Origin: an uncultured Bacillaceae bacterium
Lineage (GTDB): Bacteria; Bacillota; Bacilli; Bacillales; Caldibacillaceae
Direction of reading: 5' to 3'
Assembly: GCA_937983015.1 (NCBI GenBank)
Contig: CALKAK010000076.1
Location: forward strand, 1 to 8,501
DNA length: 8,501 nt
A program made the translations under genes and the position numbers. Below are positions 1-6,295 of this stretch, one piece after another. The notes under the pieces are model-generated. The model made no database searches, was not told where the DNA came from, and was given only the letters and a program-made list of their open reading frames with translations. The first letter of the stretch is position 1. Every line of letters begins with the position of its first letter.

Positions 1-167
1 CTGTTATCATCCGGTAATTCTGTGCCCGGAACGGCTATAAATGCCGTAAACTCCTTAATTCCGTCATCGCCGTTTTCTGATTTATCAGATGTCTCATCCG
101 ATTGGCAACCTGCTACCAGGACTAAAGCTACAATTAGTACTGATAGGAAAGACAACAATTTTTTCAA
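1..167 (-). CDS. Sugar ABC transporter substrate-binding lipoprotein, N-terminal 55 residues (runs off the window)
   Basis: Only the first 55 codons are visible. The start is TTG at 167-165, with GGAGG at 180-176 eight bases upstream; no better in-frame ATG exists. The product opens with a KK-positive n-region, a hydrophobic core (about residues 4-19) and a lipobox LVAGC whose Cys21 would be lipidated. An acidic/Ser linker follows, then KEFTAFIAVPGTELPDDN, the first strand of the mature domain as found in LplA/YtcQ/XynE-like extracellular solute-binding proteins. In that family the lipoprotein captures oligosaccharides outside the membrane and hands them to two permeases normally encoded next, here beyond base 1. 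A xylo-oligosaccharide ligand is inferred from the neighbouring xylan enzymes and from the XylR-type operator in its promoter. Lipoprotein nature is near certain; the ligand is inference. Confidence 0.85.
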   Translation of the reverse strand, partial: MKKLLSFLSVLIVALVLVAGCQSDETSDKSENGDDGIKEFTAFIAVPGTELPDDN

Positions 168-228
168 ACCAATCGCCTCCGTGAATTTTGTACTGTGAAT
201 ATGGACCCCCAGAGACAAAATTAGTAAC

Positions 229-261
229 TCACTTTACAATGCTTCTAACCCTGTACTCCAT
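229..261 (-). other. Possible leader peptide (10 codons) behind a G8 tract
   Basis: In the lipoprotein leader a run of eight G (272-265 on the minus strand) is followed three bases later by an ATG opening a 10-codon frame, MEYRVRSIVK, that stops with TGA at 231-229. The G-run could act as a Shine-Dalgarno sequence, although the spacing is short. No antiterminator or terminator hairpin was found beside it. This may be chance. Confidence 0.15.
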
Positions 262-284
262 GAACCCCCCCCTATTTCGACTTA

Positions 285-298
285 TAATAGCGCTTTCA
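285..298 (-). promoter_or_regulatory. Catabolite-responsive element (cre) in the lipoprotein leader
   Basis: TGAAAGCGCTATTA on the minus strand matches the cre consensus TGWAANCGNTNWCA at 13 of 14 positions (T for C at position 13). It lies inside the transcribed leader, about +40 to +53, a usual roadblock position for CcpA. This predicts glucose repression of the transporter. Confidence 0.65.
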
Positions 299-315
299 TA
301 CAATTGTAAAACTTT

Positions 316-334
316 GTTCGTTTAATAAACTAAC
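316..334 (-). promoter_or_regulatory. Candidate XylR operator (xylO) in the lipoprotein leader
   Basis: GTTCGTTTAATAAACTAAC is a nearly perfect 19-bp palindrome; its minus-strand half GTTAGTTTA matches the TTAGTTT half-site of Bacillaceae xyl operators and also occurs in the operator upstream of xynB. It sits at about +3 to +21 of the predicted transcript, where a bound repressor would block RNA polymerase. The half-sites are closer together here (TTAGTTT-N3-AAACGAA) than in the xynB site (N11), so XylR may use it differently, or another repressor may bind. Confidence 0.6.
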
Positions 335-343
335 TTTACTTAT

Positions 344-372
344 ATTGTATTGAAAGCTAGCATTTATGTCAA
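344..372 (-). promoter_or_regulatory. Sigma-A promoter of the solute-binding lipoprotein gene
   Basis: On the minus strand the -35 is a perfect TTGACA (372-367) and the -10 is TACAAT (349-344), separated by exactly 17 bases. Transcription should start near 337, giving a leader of about 170 bases before the TTG start at 167. A XylR-like palindrome begins just downstream of the start point and a cre lies about 40 bases further in. Confidence 0.8.
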
Positions 373-616
373 TACTAATCTTTCGTTATTTTTTAATGTT
401 ATAATTTGTTTTTACATTTTTGTAAAATCGATTTTTATTATATCCGTAAATATTTCCTCGTATGATTCTTTTCAGCCAGTTCGTTTCTATTAGTTCTAAA
501 GTCGCATTTGTCAGTCCCGATTTTTTGATTACTCCCAAAAAAGGAAAAAACATTCTTGTTGTAAACAAAAAACTATTTCTGTATCTCCAATCTTCTTATA
601 TCGAAATGATTATTTC

Positions 617-1576
617 TTACATGCGCAAAAACCTTTGTAATGCAATATCTTGAATCCCCGGCAAAAATTCATGTCCGTATTCGTAATAAATTAACATTTC
701 TTTATTTGACTGTATTTTATTGTAGGTGGCAAATTGAGTAGAGGGTGGACAGATCATATCTCTCATGGCAGTTACCCATAATACGTTCGCGGTAATTCGT
801 TCAGCCAAGTTTTGAATATCAATATATCCCAAGCGGTTAAAGATTTCCTCATGTCTTTCGTGGGCGGGATCAAACTGTCTGAAAAAGTACGCAATTTCTT
901 CATACGCAGAACTTTGAATATCCATTTCCCACACGCGTTTATAATCCGATAAGAAAGGATATAACACGACTACTTCTTTCACATCCGGATGTAGTGCGGC
1001 ACAGGCAATCGCTAATGCCCCGCCTTGCGAACCGCCGAAAATACCGACGCGATTCTCATCAACGGTATCCAGCGACTTCAAAATTCGCGAAGCTTGAACT
1101 GTATCCAGGAATACATTGCGATAATATAGATTATCCGGATTCGGATCATCAAGCCCCCGGATGATATGACCGCGCAGCGTAGTCCCTTCAACCTGTAATG
1201 TGTCTGTGGATTTTCCTCCTTGACCGCGACAATCCATCGCTAGCACGGTAAACCCTAGTGAGGCGTACCCGATTTTATCAAACCAGTCGCCGCTATTAAC
1301 CGAGTAGCCATGAAACATCAAGATACCTGGACCGGGTACTTTTTTATGCTTTGGTCTGGCGAGCATACAACGAATTTTAGCACCGCCTACCCCTTTAAAA
1401 TACAGGTCAAAGCATTCCACCCCGGGTGCATCTATGTTTGCTTTAACTAATTCATAATCAAGGCTGATTTCATCAAGTTCGCGTAATGCTCTTGCCCAGT
1501 ATTCATCGAAATCCTTCGGTTTGGGGCTTTTTCCCATGTACGTTTTTAGTTTTTCAAGCGGCATATCTAGGTGCAT
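617..1576 (-). CDS. CE7-family acetyl-xylan esterase / cephalosporin-C deacetylase
   Basis: A 319-residue alpha/beta-hydrolase of normal length for carbohydrate esterase family 7. All CE7 signatures are visible: the RGQ motif (RGQGG, residues 117-121), the nucleophile elbow GGSQGG with Ser183, the acid Asp273 in AMRDMICPPST, and His302 in the YGHEF (HE) motif. HGYSVNSGDW (residues 89-98) is the oxyanion-side loop. The family removes acetyl groups from short xylo-oligosaccharides and also from cephalosporin C. There is no signal peptide, so it should act in the cytoplasm on imported acetylated oligomers. The ATG at 1576 follows GGAGGAG six bases upstream. It lies between a MATE transporter gene and the lipoprotein gene, all in one orientation. 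The family call is secure; xylo-oligosaccharide as substrate rests on context. Confidence 0.93.
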   Translation of the reverse strand: MHLDMPLEKLKTYMGKSPKPKDFDEYWARALRELDEISLDYELVKANIDAPGVECFDLYFKGVGGAKIRCMLARPKHKKVPGPGILMFHGYSVNSGDWFDKIGYASLGFTVLAMDCRGQGGKSTDTLQVEGTTLRGHIIRGLDDPNPDNLYYRNVFLDTVQASRILKSLDTVDENRVGIFGGSQGGALAIACAALHPDVKEVVVLYPFLSDYKRVWEMDIQSSAYEEIAYFFRQFDPAHERHEEIFNRLGYIDIQNLAERITANVLWVTAMRDMICPPSTQFATYNKIQSNKEMLIYYEYGHEFLPGIQDIALQRFLRM

Positions 1577-1633
1577 CTATTTCTCCTCCATTTCAATTGT
1601 TTTATTGATTACAAATTAATTGTTATAAAGCTT

Positions 1634-1804
1634 CTATGTATTGTCACGATCATTTATAGTAAAAAAAATTGATCGCTGGTCACTAACTGTCAGCATTAAA
1701 GATTCATTGCAGATGTTTACCGCTTCAGGTAGTATTCCTGTATCAAGTGACATAAAAATAGCCGAGTTGAAATGAAGTACCAATGGAAGCGTATTCCTTA
1801 TCAT
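1634..1804 (-). CDS. Small hypothetical ORF, 56 residues, between the MATE and CE7 genes
   Basis: An ATG at 1804 opens 56 codons (starting MIRNTLPLVLHF and ending SIFFTINDRDNT) before TAG at 1636-1634. The residue mix is protein-like and the frame fills most of the gap after the MATE stop at 1812. There is no clear Shine-Dalgarno sequence before the ATG, and I recognise no family. It overlaps the weak promoter candidate for the esterase, so both cannot be taken at face value. It could be a true small gene, a decayed gene end, or chance. Confidence 0.2.
   Translation of the reverse strand: MIRNTLPLVLHFNSAIFMSLDTGILPEAVNICNESLMLTVSDQRSIFFTINDRDNT
1653..1682 (-). promoter_or_regulatory. Weak candidate promoter for the CE7 esterase
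   Basis: On the minus strand TGACCA (1682-1677) and TATAAA (1658-1653) are separated by 18 bases, about 75 bases upstream of the esterase start. The -35 is poor. I found no XylR-like operator or good cre in this gap, unlike the other two promoters, so the esterase could also depend on readthrough from upstream. Confidence 0.3.
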
Positions 1805-1811
1805 TCATCAT

Positions 1812-3185
1812 CTAATTTATATACTGGTGGTCACTGGCCAATTCAGCAGTATATTTTTTTCGCCATTTTTGTACCATCCAACGTCTAGTGGCAAATATCG
1901 CCCGAAACCATTCATCAAATCCCTGAGCAAGCCAGACCCCAAGTAAACCCAGTTCCAGTCGGATACCGAGAATATAGCTTAAAACAACAGCAATGCCCCA
2001 CATACTGATGACTCCAATCATTACCGGAAAGCGAACATCACCAGCCGATTTTAATGAACTCATCAATACAAGATTCATCGCTCTTCCTGGTTCAATAAAC
2101 ACGATCGCCCATAAAACCGGTAAAGCTATCGAAACAATAGTTTCATCTATCGTAAACAATTCTATTAATGGTCTGCCGATCAATGCGATCGCCAATGAAA
2201 TGATAAAAGAGATGAAGGTTGCTAGTTTTAATGTTCGTATTGTCCGATTATAAGCACGTTCAAATTGTCTGGAACCAATATTACGGGCAACGAGAAGCTG
2301 GTTCCCCTGGGCAATGGCTGAAGAAAACAAAAAACATATCATTGATATGTTTACAATATAAACACGGGCAGATAAATATGCGGAGCCCAATAATGATACG
2401 AACCCAGTAATAACGAGCTGGGAAATTTGATGAGAAAAATATTCACCTGCAGACGGCAAGCCGATGGATAATACCTCCAAAATGTCACGTTTCGGTATCT
2501 TTATGACATGTTTAATTCGAATTCTAATTCCTATGATTTTAAAAGTTAAAATCAGGAGAGTGACGAGAGCGAATAACCGGGCAGCAACGATCGCCCAGGC
2601 TACGCCGGTGACACCTGTAACTGGCAAGTCGAATGGCCCGGTGATAGCGATATAATTTCCGGCCACACTGATGATATTCATAAATAAAGTGACGATCATC
2701 GCTTCTTTTGTATATCCGTAACTTCGTAAAATTGAACCGAGCACCATGGACAGTGCTTCAAATAAAAGTGAAATACTCGTTATTCTTAAAAACGTCAAGG
2801 CATAATGATGAACAATTCCTTCAAGGGCATAAAATTGCAAGAGAAAATTTGCAGAAGAGAAAACGAGAGCCGTCACAATAAAACCCAGCCAAAAGTTCAC
2901 ACCAAAAGCCGATCGACTGAGCTGGGTTGCGCGATTGAAATTTTTAGCACCGATATTTTGACCAATTAAAATCGTCGAACCGATAGCGGTTACATTAAAA
3001 ACGAGAATAAATAAATTTAAAATTTGATTGCTGACTCCGACGCCAGCAACGGCATCGTCGGAATAATGGCTCAAGATTAAAGTAGCTAAAATCCCTACAC
3101 TCATGTGTAAAGATATTTCAATGAAAATAGGCCATGTAATGCTGAAAAAGGAAGGATCTTTAACAACATTTTGCTGTGATGTCAC
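1812..3185 (-). CDS. MATE-family multidrug/metabolite efflux transporter
   Basis: An integral membrane protein of about 457 residues with a dozen hydrophobic segments in two repeated halves, the usual size and topology of MATE (NorM/DinF-like) exporters. Early in the N-terminal half GSTILIGQNIGAKNFNRA shows the family's small-residue-rich helix end and conserved loop, and AIAQGNQLLVARNIGSRQF is the equivalent in the second half. MATE proteins expel cationic drugs or metabolites using Na+ or H+ gradients. Two starts are possible: ATG at 3191, only about one base after the GGAG, or GTG at 3185 with AGGAG seven bases upstream. I prefer the GTG. Its substrate is unknown and its place among xylan genes may be incidental; no xylan-related exporter is established in this family. 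Confidence 0.88.
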   Translation of the reverse strand: MTSQQNVVKDPSFFSITWPIFIEISLHMSVGILATLILSHYSDDAVAGVGVSNQILNLFILVFNVTAIGSTILIGQNIGAKNFNRATQLSRSAFGVNFWLGFIVTALVFSSANFLLQFYALEGIVHHYALTFLRITSISLLFEALSMVLGSILRSYGYTKEAMIVTLFMNIISVAGNYIAITGPFDLPVTGVTGVAWAIVAARLFALVTLLILTFKIIGIRIRIKHVIKIPKRDILEVLSIGLPSAGEYFSHQISQLVITGFVSLLGSAYLSARVYIVNISMICFLFSSAIAQGNQLLVARNIGSRQFERAYNRTIRTLKLATFISFIISLAIALIGRPLIELFTIDETIVSIALPVLWAIVFIEPGRAMNLVLMSSLKSAGDVRFPVMIGVISMWGIAVVLSYILGIRLELGLLGVWLAQGFDEWFRAIFATRRWMVQKWRKKYTAELASDHQYIN

Positions 3186-3197
3186 TAGCATTCTCCT

Positions 3198-3410
3198 CTA
3201 ACTTATTAACTTTTCTTCAAGGTTAAAGTCATTCTGTAGCAAAAATTCTTCTATCTCATCCTCCACTGCACGATAAGAAGGGAAATAAGTTTACGATATT
3301 GTACGGATGAACCTTCAATTATAAAAGGATGGAGTTACTTCTCGTTTAAAACCATCATTTACTTTATTTAACGCATCCATATTGCATAAAAATGTGTTCG
3401 AGCGATTGTT
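3198..3410 (-). pseudogene. Possible decayed reading frame upstream of the MATE gene
   Basis: The gap between the GH10 and MATE genes gives protein-like stretches on the minus strand that jump between frames: EKQSLEHIFMQYG, then DALNKVNDGFKREVTPSFY (from 3380), then EGSSVQYRKLIS, then YRAVEDEIEEFLLQNDF and NLEEKLIS (to TAG at 3200-3198). Read end to end they suggest one short helical protein broken by several indels. The final stop touches the AGAGGAG ribosome binding site of the MATE gene, as it would for an upstream operon partner. I do not recognise the family, and chance frames remain possible. Confidence 0.3.
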
Positions 3411-3449
3411 TCTCTGTGTAGAAATTCTTTATGAAATCAAGTACATTTA

Positions 3450-4451
3450 TTAAAAATCAATAACTTTCCAGAAGGCCTCTTTCGGCTCGTGATTTTCATC
3501 AAACAGGAACGGCCAGTTTTTCCTTCCCACGACCGGAAAATTGTCGAGCCATGTATAATCATCAGCAATTCCCCAGAATGTGACGCAGGTGATGACATCT
3601 TTATATTCCCGTAACAGGGTAAAAATCTTCTCATAACGGTCAGCCTGTTTTTCTAGCATTTCCTTCTTCGGTTCTTTAATATCGGTCCGGTGATCCTCGA
3701 AACGGAACATAGAAATATCCAGTTCAGTCAATTGAAGCTGCAGGCCTAAAGAGGCATATTTTTCAATAGCCCGGCGAATATCGTCTAGATGGGGATCTTC
3801 CAGATTCCAGTGTCCCTGAAGACCGATACCATGGATCGGGACCCCTTTATCCAGTAAAGTTTTAACGAGAGTATAAATTTTCTCCCGTTTTTCTGGATGG
3901 GATTCATTATAATCGTTATAAAACAGCAAGGCATCCGGATCGGCCTCATGGGCAAATTCAAAAGCTTTCTCGATAAATTCTTCCCCAATAATATCCAGCC
4001 ATTTTGACTTCCTTAATAAATAGTTTTCTTTATCTTCTATCGCTTCATTTACGACATCCCAGCAGTAAACATCATCCTTATAATGTGTAACAACCGTTTG
4101 AATATGGGTTTTCATCCGCTCTAAAAGTTGCTCTTTCGAAACGGTACCACCCGATTTTGTCGTAAAAAACCATTCCGGCATTTGATTATGCCAGACTAAA
4201 GTATGACCGCGCATCTTCATGTTGTTCTCTTTTGCAAAGCGGACAATTTTATCAGCCACCTCAAAGGTGAAGGTCCCTTCTTTCGGCTGTAAGTTTTCCG
4301 GTTTCATTTCATTTTCAGCTGTCAGGCTGTTGACATGTTTGATTAATAAATCCTTTTGTGTCTCCACAGTCCGTGCATTCACTGCCGCTCCGATATCAAA
4401 ATAATTTTCGTACTTTTTATATAATGATGGAAGCTTTTGCAGTGCAGTCAA
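3450..4451 (-). CDS. Intracellular GH10 endo-beta-1,4-xylanase
   Basis: A 333-residue single-domain family 10 glycoside hydrolase. The acid/base Glu136 lies in WDVVNEA and the nucleophile Glu243 in LTELDISM; HTLVWHNQ (83-90) and TFWGIADDYTWLDNFP (291-306) complete the GH10 active site. There is no signal peptide and no carbohydrate-binding module, and the length matches the cytoplasmic IXT6/XynA2-type enzymes of Geobacillus, which cut short imported xylo-oligosaccharides. I place the start at TTG 4451-4449 because GGGGAGG (4467-4461) lies nine bases upstream and the resulting N-terminus fits the family. The in-frame ATG at 4526 would add 25 residues without a good ribosome binding site. It follows xynB in the same orientation with no clear promoter of its own, so co-transcription past the intervening stem-loop is plausible. 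Confidence 0.95.
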   Translation of the reverse strand: MTALQKLPSLYKKYENYFDIGAAVNARTVETQKDLLIKHVNSLTAENEMKPENLQPKEGTFTFEVADKIVRFAKENNMKMRGHTLVWHNQMPEWFFTTKSGGTVSKEQLLERMKTHIQTVVTHYKDDVYCWDVVNEAIEDKENYLLRKSKWLDIIGEEFIEKAFEFAHEADPDALLFYNDYNESHPEKREKIYTLVKTLLDKGVPIHGIGLQGHWNLEDPHLDDIRRAIEKYASLGLQLQLTELDISMFRFEDHRTDIKEPKKEMLEKQADRYEKIFTLLREYKDVITCVTFWGIADDYTWLDNFPVVGRKNWPFLFDENHEPKEAFWKVIDF

Positions 4452-4549
4452 TCCCAATACCCTCCCCGCTTGATTATCAATCATCCATATTGCCAGCAAT
4501 ACGAATTTACCCGGTAAAACAGTCATGTATCTTCTAAATTAAAGCGCAA

Positions 4550-4594
4550 CAGAAAATCTATTCTGTTTTGCTTTTACGAAATTACGAAAGCAAA
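4550..4594. repeat. Two adjacent inverted repeats upstream of the GH10 gene
   Basis: On the plus strand CAGAA-N6-TTCTG (4550-4565) is followed at once by TTTGCTTT (4567-4574) and its exact reverse complement AAAGCAAA (4587-4594), with a 12-base centre. They lie about 100-145 bases before the GH10 TTG start. They may be an operator or RNA structure; neither resembles xylO or cre. Confidence 0.4.
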
Positions 4595-4610
4595 CAAGAT
4601 AAAGCAGATG

Positions 4611-4643
4611 AAAATCCCCGCCCCTTTTTGGTACGGGGATTTT
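4611..4643. terminator. Bidirectional stem-loop between xynB and the GH10 gene
   Basis: AAAATCCCCG (4611-4620) pairs perfectly with CGGGGATTTT (4634-4643) around a 13-base loop, 55 bases after the xynB stop. In the direction of xynB the U-run after the stem is only four bases, whereas in the opposite direction it is seven. It may therefore terminate xynB transcripts only partly, letting some polymerase continue into the GH10 gene. Confidence 0.65.
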
Positions 4644-4697
4644 TTTATCACCACTCGTTCATAGGTTTTGCAGTAACCGCTATTAATCAATGATTCA

Positions 4698-6206
4698 TTA
4701 TTTTTCGGAATAAATCAGGGCATCATCCAGTCCCGGATATGTGGCAGTTTCATCCCGTACTGGAATGAATTCTATTAAAGTAAATTCATTTTTCGCAAGC
4801 GTCACAGTATAAGTGACAGTTCCTTCGCGGGATTCCAACCGCATCGTCTCATAATGGGGACTGGCCACCTGTTTTAATATTTGAACGAGTTCTTTTCCCG
4901 GATAACGCGGCCTACCCATTTCCTGCCACACCCGGAATGGATTGCCGAATTGTTCATTGACGATGGACCTTTTCATGAACACATCTTTGCTTGCAACGGG
5001 TATTTCAAAGGTAATCGTTTTGCTGCGATCTTCTTCCGGATCCATTACTAAGTTCCAGGCAATTAACGCAACAGAACCATCTTCTCTCCGGGTGATGATC
5101 GTCTCTTCGTCACGATACAGGAGATCTTTTCCTAACTGGGTAAAGAAAGTGAATAAATGGTATGTCGGTTTTGGAATACTATTGAAGGCAAGTAAGCCGA
5201 AGCCACCATGGAACTGGGCTTTGGGAACACCAGCTTCCTCAAACACATCACTGAATGTCCAGTATGAAAAAGAATCTACAATATCTCCAGCCTCACTGAG
5301 AATTCTTGCTAGATAAGTAGCATTATAGACAGTATCATGAACGGGGTTGACCGGACTGTATGAAGTATTATATTCCGTGATATGTAAAGGTAAATCGGGA
5401 AATGGCGAATTATCGATGATTTCCCTTACAGAGCGCAATTCTTCCAACATGTCTTCCGGTTCCCATAATTCCTGATAATAATAGTCGAAAGTAACTTTAT
5501 GCGGTTTTTTTGCTGAATAAGCATGCCGGGTAACAAAATCAACAGGAATTTTTTCTTCATAACAGAAATTCAAAAAATCGACGAGCCAGTGATCACTGCC
5601 GCCGCAAATTGCCGGTCCGCCAACTTTCAGTTCGGGATGAACTGATTTAATGGCGTTTGCAGTCACTTTATACAGCTTGAAATACTCTTTTTTATCGGCA
5701 TCTTTCCAGAAACCGGGCAAGTTCGGTTCATTCCAGATTTCAAATGGCCAGTGTAAAACTTCTTCTAAACCATATCGTTCGATAAAGTGCGTAACGAGGG
5801 CAACGATTAAATCGCGCCATTTATTGTAATCCTTTGGTGGTGTCACATTCGCTTTCCAGTAGAATATTGTCTGATCTCCTGAGGCTAATAATTTTGGCAT
5901 AAATCCAATTTCCACGAAAGGACGGATTCCCAATTCCAGGAAAGAATCGAAAATCTGCTCAATGTAAGTGAAATTGTAAAAAGGAACAGATTTTCCATCT
6001 ACTTCCATCTTGTTATATATGCCGATATCATCATGAAGTAAACCGTGTCCGCGAATATAAGAAAACCCGATATCTTCCTGAACTTTTCGCAGATGGTCTT
6101 GATAATCCTTTCTTAATGCGAGACCGAGTCTTCCTGTACCGATACAATACTTCCAGCGGTCATTAAACTCACCGATCCGTTCGTTACCGACAGTAATTTT
6201 TTTCAA
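4698..6206 (-). CDS. xynB: GH39 beta-xylosidase
   Basis: A 502-residue family 39 enzyme, very close in length and sequence to the well-studied Geobacillus XynB1 (about 504). The acid/base Glu160 in FEIWNEPN and nucleophile Glu278 in LHITEYNTSYSP fall at the same residue numbers as in that enzyme. NVTPPKDYNKWRDLI, GGPAICGGSD and SYWTFSDVFEE are further family blocks, and the C-terminal part forms the accessory beta domain. It releases xylose from the non-reducing end of xylo-oligosaccharides with retention of configuration. No signal peptide is present, so it is cytoplasmic. The start is TTG at 6206-6204 with GGAAGTG eight bases upstream; an ATG further upstream is out of frame and stops at once. 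Its promoter carries a XylR-type operator and a perfect cre, predicting xylose induction and glucose repression. Confidence 0.97.
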   Translation of the reverse strand: MKKITVGNERIGEFNDRWKYCIGTGRLGLALRKDYQDHLRKVQEDIGFSYIRGHGLLHDDIGIYNKMEVDGKSVPFYNFTYIEQIFDSFLELGIRPFVEIGFMPKLLASGDQTIFYWKANVTPPKDYNKWRDLIVALVTHFIERYGLEEVLHWPFEIWNEPNLPGFWKDADKKEYFKLYKVTANAIKSVHPELKVGGPAICGGSDHWLVDFLNFCYEEKIPVDFVTRHAYSAKKPHKVTFDYYYQELWEPEDMLEELRSVREIIDNSPFPDLPLHITEYNTSYSPVNPVHDTVYNATYLARILSEAGDIVDSFSYWTFSDVFEEAGVPKAQFHGGFGLLAFNSIPKPTYHLFTFFTQLGKDLLYRDEETIITRREDGSVALIAWNLVMDPEEDRSKTITFEIPVASKDVFMKRSIVNEQFGNPFRVWQEMGRPRYPGKELVQILKQVASPHYETMRLESREGTVTYTVTLAKNEFTLIEFIPVRDETATYPGLDDALIYSEK

Positions 6207-6231
6207 CGGATATTCACTTCCTTCATCGTTT

Positions 6232-6245
6232 TGTTACCGTTTTCA
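6232..6245 (-). promoter_or_regulatory. cre (CcpA site) downstream of the xynB promoter
   Basis: TGAAAACGGTAACA on the minus strand fits the consensus TGWAANCGNTNWCA at all 14 positions. It starts just after the predicted transcription start (about 6247) and lies 25 bases before the TTG start, a good position for CcpA-mediated repression. Confidence 0.8.
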
Positions 6246-6253
6246 TTGATACA

Positions 6254-6282
6254 ATTATACCAGCAACTAGTTAGTTTGTCCA
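6254..6282 (-). promoter_or_regulatory. Sigma-A promoter of xynB
   Basis: On the minus strand TGGACA (6282-6277), a 17-base spacer and TATAAT (6259-6254), with an extended -10 TGG just before it. The predicted start near 6247 leaves a leader of about 40 bases. The -35 lies inside the xylO palindrome. Confidence 0.85.
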
Positions 6283-6295
6283 TTAGATAAACTAA
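6271..6295. promoter_or_regulatory. XylR operator (xylO) overlapping the xynB promoter
   Basis: A 25-bp imperfect palindrome with outer half-sites TTAGTTT and AAACTAA separated by 11 bases, the same half-sites and spacing as Bacillus xyl operators. It covers the -35 element, so XylR binding without xylose would exclude RNA polymerase. No xylR gene is in the window. Confidence 0.8.

Larger units (their letters stand above)
168..616. other. Intergenic control region between the CE7 esterase and the lipoprotein gene
   Basis: This 449-base gap holds the promoter, operator, cre and leader described separately, all in its lower half. The upper half (373-616) is very AT-rich. I see no gene there, only a short palindrome AAAATCGATTTT at 424-435, and no convincing intrinsic terminator for the esterase gene ending at 617. 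Short frames on both strands lack ribosome binding sites and protein-like composition. Confidence 0.7.

Noticed and set aside
1700..1720. cre-like TGAAGCGGTAAACA upstream of the CE7 gene
   Set aside because: The central CG is shifted by one position relative to the consensus, so it does not fit when aligned strictly.
4452..4526. N-terminal extension of the GH10 gene from the ATG at 4526
   Set aside because: The extension has only a weak upstream ribosome binding site and no family similarity, while GGGGAGG sits nine bases before the in-frame TTG at 4451 that gives the family's normal N-terminus.
4942..5316. 124-codon plus-strand open frame inside xynB
   Set aside because: It is wholly antisense to the secure GH39 gene and has no independent support.
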